From: Micropterus salmoides | Taxonomy: Eukaryota; Chordata; Actinopteri; Centrarchiformes; Centrarchidae | Direction: 5' to 3' | Assembly (NCBI RefSeq): GCF_014851395.1 | Contig: NW_024040707.1 | Span: forward strand, 7,786,187-7,850,186 | Length of the DNA: 64,000 nucleotides | Shown: in pieces, positions 60,222 through 64,000 of the stretch | How the letters are laid out: each line of letters starts with the position of its first letter | Position numbering within the stretch: the first letter of the stretch is position 1 | The notes under the pieces: generated by a model | Told to the model about the DNA's origin: nothing | Database searches by the model: none | Seen by the model: the letters and a program-made list of their open reading frames with translations, nothing else | Translations under genes and position numbers: made by a program

Positions 60222-61142
60222 AAATTACTTACTGCCTTTGTGAAGTTAAAAAATGGACGTCAAATAATTTCCTCCAACTGAACTCAGACAAAACAGAAAT
60301 CCTGGTCATCTTGTCCCAGCAGATGGCAAAACAAATACTGCCATCTGCTGGTTCCCTAGTAAATCACATTAAGCCTGTGGCAAAGAACCTTGGTGTTTGG
60401 TTTGATAGTAATTTAAATTTCGAGCAGCACACCACAAAGCTTGTTCAATCATGTTTTTAACGATCTATGTTAACTTTTAAGGACACCGAGACCATTTTAC
60501 ACGCCTTCATCTCATCACGCCTGGATTATTGCAACAGCCTTTTCACCTGTTTAACCCAAAAATCTATTGATCGACTCCAGACTGTCCAGAACTCAGCTGC
60601 CAGGCTTTTAACCAGATCAAAGAAATATGACCACATTACCCCTGTTTTAGCTTCATTACACTGGCTCCCAGTATGTTTTAGAATTGATCACTTTTAAAGC
60701 TCTTCATGGCCTCTCGCCTTGTTATATTTCTGACCTTTTAGTCCCATATAGATCCTCGGGCTGTTCCAGAGTCTCGACTGAAAACTAAAGGGGACAAAGC
60801 GTTTGCTGTCAGGGCCCCGAGGCTCTGGAACAGCCTGCCCGAGGAAATCAGGTCGGTCAGTGAACTCTTTTAAGTCCCTTCTTAAAACATACTTTTATAG
60901 GAGAGCCTTTCCCGATCTTATTTGACTTCATTTTATCCCTTTTATTTTATTCTATTTTACTAATTTTATATTTATCTTAAACGTGTATTTTAGTCTTTTC
61001 AATGTTTTCATGCCTTTATCTTGTATTGTTTTTGTATTATTGTCTCTTGGGTATTATTGTCTTTACACTTGTTAAAGCACTTTGTAACTTGTTTTTGAAA
61101 AGTGCTCTACAAATAAAGATTATTATTATTATTATTATTATT
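60222..61142 (+). mobile_element. LINE 3' fragment (L2-like) with ATT microsatellite tail
   Basis: The plus strand reads FLQLNSDKTEILVI, AKNLGVWFDSNLNFEQH, then after a frame shift near 60460 ISSRLDYCNSLFTCL, ARLLTRSKKYDHITPVLASL and, in another frame after about 60695, APRLWNSLPEEIRS and LLKTYFYRRAF. These are in order the C-terminal reverse transcriptase motifs of L2-type LINEs. Two or more frameshifts make it dead. The 3' end is AGTGCTCTACAAATAAAGAT followed by a TTA/ATT array at about 61121-61142. It separates INTS11 from CPTP. Confidence 0.82.
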
Positions 61143-61531
61143 AATAATAATGCTCTGATTAGCTGGGAACTGAAGTAAATAAAGTAGCCTAGATTTATAC
61201 ATAACAGTAAATAATATAGATTAAGCTATAGAATTTGTAACACAAGAAAATGTACAGCGTCATTTTCCCCATGTCATTTGGACAACAGTTTTTAAATCTC
61301 ATGTCACTAATTAGAGTGTGGCATTAACATTTGTTTTAAAAAGCACAGCCACAGATGCTGATTGTTTTGTTTTTTGATGCATTGATATAACATAAATATA
61401 ACGAGAATGCCTCTGAAGTAAATTGCCTATCGAGCTTTATCTATTTTAACAAATCACAGTGACATTCAGTTATCTAAATGTTACAGATCTCTAATTGATC
61501 GCATGGTAGCCACAGTCCTCTATTTTCTTAC

Positions 61532-61556
61532 CGAAGCGCTGAACCTCCGACGCCAT
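61532..61556 (-). CDS. Candidate alternative first exon (MASEVQRF)
   Basis: On the minus strand AAAGCGATGGCGTC gives a good start context at 61556; eight codons plus one base (MASEVQRF, G) end at a GTAAGA donor (61531-61526). It ends in phase 1, the same as INTS11 exon 1, so splicing to INTS11 exon 2 at 59432 would replace MPEIKVTPLG by MASEVQRFG. It could also be the start of an unrelated or non-coding transcript. Confidence 0.35.
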
Positions 61557-61844
61557 CGCTTTTATTTTGGAGGCAAAGTCACCAATATCCGGTGATTTCC
61601 GGCCCGCGTCTGCGCAGTAGAAGCAGATTAGAGAAGCAGTAACTTGTCTTACGGATACGAAGAGAAATGCTTAGTTTTTCTTTCACCTTTAAGTTTTCTT
61701 GGAGGTAATGTGTTCGCTCTGTGGTTGTTTACCTCAGTACTTACATTTGTTGCCATCTCCACTTTGTTAGTAGCCGTTAAATACCTTTGCTCATTCATTT
61801 GTTACCTGTCCATTTTTGTCGGTAGCACTTCCGTATAGAAAACC
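61557..61844 (+). promoter_or_regulatory. CPTP promoter and 5' UTR, possibly bidirectional
   Basis: CCGGTGATTTCCGGCCCGCG and TCTGCGCAGTAG at about 61590-61620 combine an ETS-type TTTCCGG with an NRF1-like TGCGCA, common in TATA-less housekeeping promoters. CPTP would start rightward here and the MASEVQRF exon leftward. The segment 61640-61844 has several upstream ATGs, one opening 64 codons at 61644, so part of it is probably removed or the TSS lies further right. Confidence 0.5.
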
Positions 61845-62670
61845 ATGGCAGATTCTGTTGATTCAGAAGACCAGACATTCTGCTTACAGGAGGTGCTCGA
61901 CACTTTCAAGTTGTGTTTGTCCGAGAATAAAGAGGTCTACCTTGAACACTACGTCGCTGGGTGGCGTGGTCTGGTAAAGTAAGTTGGTCAAATCTTTTGG
62001 CATGTGTTGGACTTATGTGGCTTCTCTTGTGTGAACTGATAAAATGTGTATGCACTTACAGCCTGGTTATCCAATGCTGTACATACTACACTCAGCTGAA
62101 GCAGTCTACAAAGTGTCACTGAGGTGTTTTGTTCATCCCTTTAATAGGTTTCTGAACAGCTTGGGGAATGTCTTTGGCTTCATTTCCAAGGATGCTGTCA
62201 ACAAGATCAAGATCCTGGTCAACTACCTGGAGGGTGAGAACGGGTCTCACTATGTCACTGTCCAGTCAATGGTAAAATATGAGCTGGAGACTGGACTAGT
62301 GGACCTGACCAAGAGGGGCAGCCATGCAGAGTCAGGCTGCCGTACTCTACTGAGGCTGCACCGTGCGCTGAGGTGGCTGGAGCTCTTCCTGGAGCGCCTC
62401 CGCACCAGCAGTGAGGACAGCAAGACATCTGTCATGTGTGCAGAGGCCTACAATGAGTCTCTTGCCCAGCACCACCCTTGGCTGGTCCGCAAGGCTGCAG
62501 GCATGGCGTTCTGCGTGCTCCCAGGGCGTCCCGCTTTCCTTGAAGTGATGAATGTAGGGCCCCCGGAACAAGTCGTGGCCATGCTAGGGGACGCTCTACC
62601 TCTTATCTCTGAGGTGTACCAGATCACAGAGGAACTTTACGCTCAACATAATCTGCTTGATTTACCATAG
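61845..62670 (+). CDS. cptp: Ceramide-1-phosphate transfer protein (GLTP fold), two coding exons
   Basis: Exon 1 (61845-61978) starts MADSVDSEDQTFCLQEV and ends VK at a GTAAGT donor; exon 2 (62148-62670) begins after CCTTTAATAG with FLNSLGNVFGFISKD. Together 657 nt, 218 aa (human 214). The ligand-head residues of human CPTP, D56, R106, R110 and H150, are present as D60, R110, R114 and H154. The C-terminus HNLLDLP matches human HSLLDLP. The protein carries ceramide-1-phosphate from the trans-Golgi to other membranes in the cytosol and limits eicosanoid production and autophagy/inflammasome signals in mammals. An in-frame ATG within the intron (62044) would give an open frame without exon 1, but it lacks the conserved N-terminus. 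It lies head to head with INTS11, as in human. Confidence 0.95.
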
Positions 62671-63074
62671 AGAGCAACAAGTACTATTGTCTGCCACTTT
62701 AAATGATTAAATATCCTCTACTTGTCCCGCCTGAAGGGCTTTAAAGCTAGCTACTACTCCTGTTTGGTGATTTAAGTGTTTCTCTGTACAGTGTTGGATA
62801 CAAATAATTTAGCATCATTTCATTGATGCTAATCTGTACCTACTGCATTATCTACTGTTAATTATAATGTTGCATGTTAGTCTTTATAATCTGAATGAAC
62901 TTTTAAATTCAGCTTTTGCTCATAGATTTATTTGTTTTTAATTTAAATTGTTGAAGGGAACAGAAGTCTTTGCTCAGTGCTAATAGCTGTTCATTTGTTT
63001 TTCACAATTTATCCCCCAAAAAGACCAAGTTGATACAAATTATGTGGGGATATATTATTTAGAACCAGAGCTGC

Positions 63075-63255
63075 AAAGATCAGTTTGTTAATCAATTAGT
63101 TGATCTGATGAAAGTTAATCTGCAGCTATTTTGAGAATCGATTAAATATTTAAGTTATTTTTTCAAGCAAAAACACCAAATAGTTTGGTCTCATAATGTA
63201 GTAAATCATTATCAACCAATTTGATAATCGATAATGAAAATAATCTGATTTAGAA
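63075..63255. repeat. Short copy of TTAATC-type repeat
   Basis: CCAGAGCTGCAAAGATCAG, TTAATCAATTAGTTGATCTG, TTTTGAGAATCGATTAAATA and TTTGATAATCGATAATGAAA. Palindromic ATCGAT-type words at both ends. Confidence 0.6.
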
Positions 63256-63339
63256 CTGATAGCAATCATGATTTTATATATTAGAGAAATGCTTGTATGA
63301 AAGCTGTATAAGCTTCTCTGAGAGTAACCTCTCATTTGC

Positions 63340-63585
63340 AGGAAGGCCCTGATCCCATGTACACTCTACACATTTACACTTGGAAGCTGCCCAGCACAAC
63401 CGCAGCCTCGTCTGCTGGCCACTGAGCAGCTCACCTGGAGCGGCTGGGGTTATGGGCCTTGCTTAAGGGCACCTCAGTGGTGGTAAATGAGGGACTATTT
63501 GTTTTACTTTTCATACCCAGATTTTATCCTGCTGGTCCGGGGATTGAACCAGCGACCTCCCGGGCACAAGCTCGCTTCTCTTAGA
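63340..63585. repeat. Dispersed repeat with tRNA-like box (SINE-like)
   Basis: TTACACTTGGAAGCTGCCCA, GCTTAAGGGCACCTCAGTGG and GGGGATTGAACCAGCGACCT form a well-known fish unit; the last resembles a tRNA B box. It shares its layout with the unit at 58505. Confidence 0.6.
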
Positions 63586-63811
63586 AGCCTTTGGGCATGA
63601 TGTTCTCGTACCATATCTCATTCAAATTTTAACATATTTATGCTCCTGTTACACAGTGGGTATTGCTGTAATCTAATACTAGATGATCTGATGTTTGGTG
63701 ATACTAAGTACTGCATAAATTATCACGGTCTTATAGTAAAAAATACAGAAAAAAAGAATACCGGTAAACTGCAGCCTTAATGGGTGAGTAGCAGTTTCCA
63801 AACCACTTCTT

Positions 63812-63880
63812 CATCCATCCATCCATCCATCCATCCATCCATCGTCAACCGCTTATCCTGCGTACAGGGTCGAGGGCCAA
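63812..63880. repeat. (CATC)n microsatellite with SINE-like head
   Basis: Eight or so CATC units followed by GTCAACCGCTTATCCTGCGT and ACAGGGTCGAGGGCC. Reverse complement of the unit at 31890-31976. The phrase CAAACCACTTCTT stands on both sides (63799-63811 and 63879-63891), a likely 13-bp target duplication. Confidence 0.68.
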
Positions 63881-64000
63881 ACCACTTCTTTAGTGATAAA
63901 GTCTAAACTAATTTATCTGGGATATACATACTCTTAACATTACAGCCAGAAGTACTGTAATAATGTGGATCTTTAAATTTCTGTAAACACATACTTGCAG

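Larger units (their letters stand above)
62671..64000. other. CPTP 3' flank, repeats, no gene seen
   Basis: An ATTAAA at 62706 is the nearest possible poly(A) signal; no canonical AATAAA was seen in the next few hundred bases. The rest is mainly three dispersed repeats. TAS1R3 or DVL1, the next genes in human, do not start inside the window as far as I can see. Confidence 0.5.

Noticed and set aside
62044..62147. Upstream Met codons in the CPTP intron extending exon 2 as one frame
   Set aside because: Those residues do not match CPTP, while exon 1 at 61845 gives the conserved N-terminus with good splice sites and phase.
63530..63580. tRNA-like GGGGATTGAACC box
   Set aside because: No acceptor stem or anticodon arm can be folded around it; it is part of a dispersed SINE-like repeat.
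1..64000. microRNA, CRISPR or prokaryotic operon signals
   Set aside because: No miR-200 family seed hairpin (known near this block in human), no regular repeat-spacer array and no ribosome-binding-site-led gene strings were seen.

Overview
The window looks like nuclear DNA from a ray-finned fish, most likely a percomorph. The evidence is small exons with GT-AG introns, AATAAA poly(A) signals, and a very high load of dispersed repeats of kinds I recognise from teleost genomes. No prokaryotic, viral, CRISPR or tRNA gene was found.

Layout. Bases 1-27976 hold no exon I could recognise. They are probably the long first intron of a minus-strand ACAP3 orthologue, whose first coding exon is at 27977-28023 (start MTVDFEECIKDSPRFR); the rest of that gene would lie left of the window. 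This stretch contains a 1.76-kb hAT-type element with a perfect 8-bp target duplication, LINE relics, hairpins and several repeat families. Bases 28024-36757 are intergenic and repeat-rich, with a solo LTR flanked by a 5-bp duplication. A minus-strand gene with RING and PHD fingers (PHRF1-like, but short) runs from 42863 to 36758 and has two candidate terminal exons. Bases 42864-45650 are intergenic, with a Tc1-like relic and an unusual interleaved inverted repeat. A plus-strand rhodopsin-class GPCR (322 aa in one coding exon, 46224-47192) meets INTS11 tail to tail, and the predicted 3' ends overlap. INTS11 (minus, 59741 to 47651) was rebuilt as 17 coding exons that sum exactly to 601 codons plus stop. 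CPTP (plus, 61845-62670, two coding exons, 218 aa) follows head to head.

How the genes relate. ACAP3(-), INTS11(-), CPTP(+) have the order and orientation of human 1p36.33, so this is an old syntenic block. PUSL1, which sits between ACAP3 and INTS11 in human, was not seen; the PHRF1-like and GPCR genes occupy that space. INTS11 is the catalytic endonuclease of the Integrator complex, CPTP moves ceramide-1-phosphate between membranes, ACAP3 is an Arf6 GTPase-activating protein, the RING/PHD protein is probably a nuclear chromatin reader and E3 ligase, and the GPCR resembles the lysophospholipid/P2Y group. They are neighbours by ancestry rather than an operon-like pathway.

Limits. Exons were joined by eye from splice consensus, reading phase and remembered protein families. 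Boundaries of dispersed repeats are approximate unless a target duplication or terminal repeat is given.
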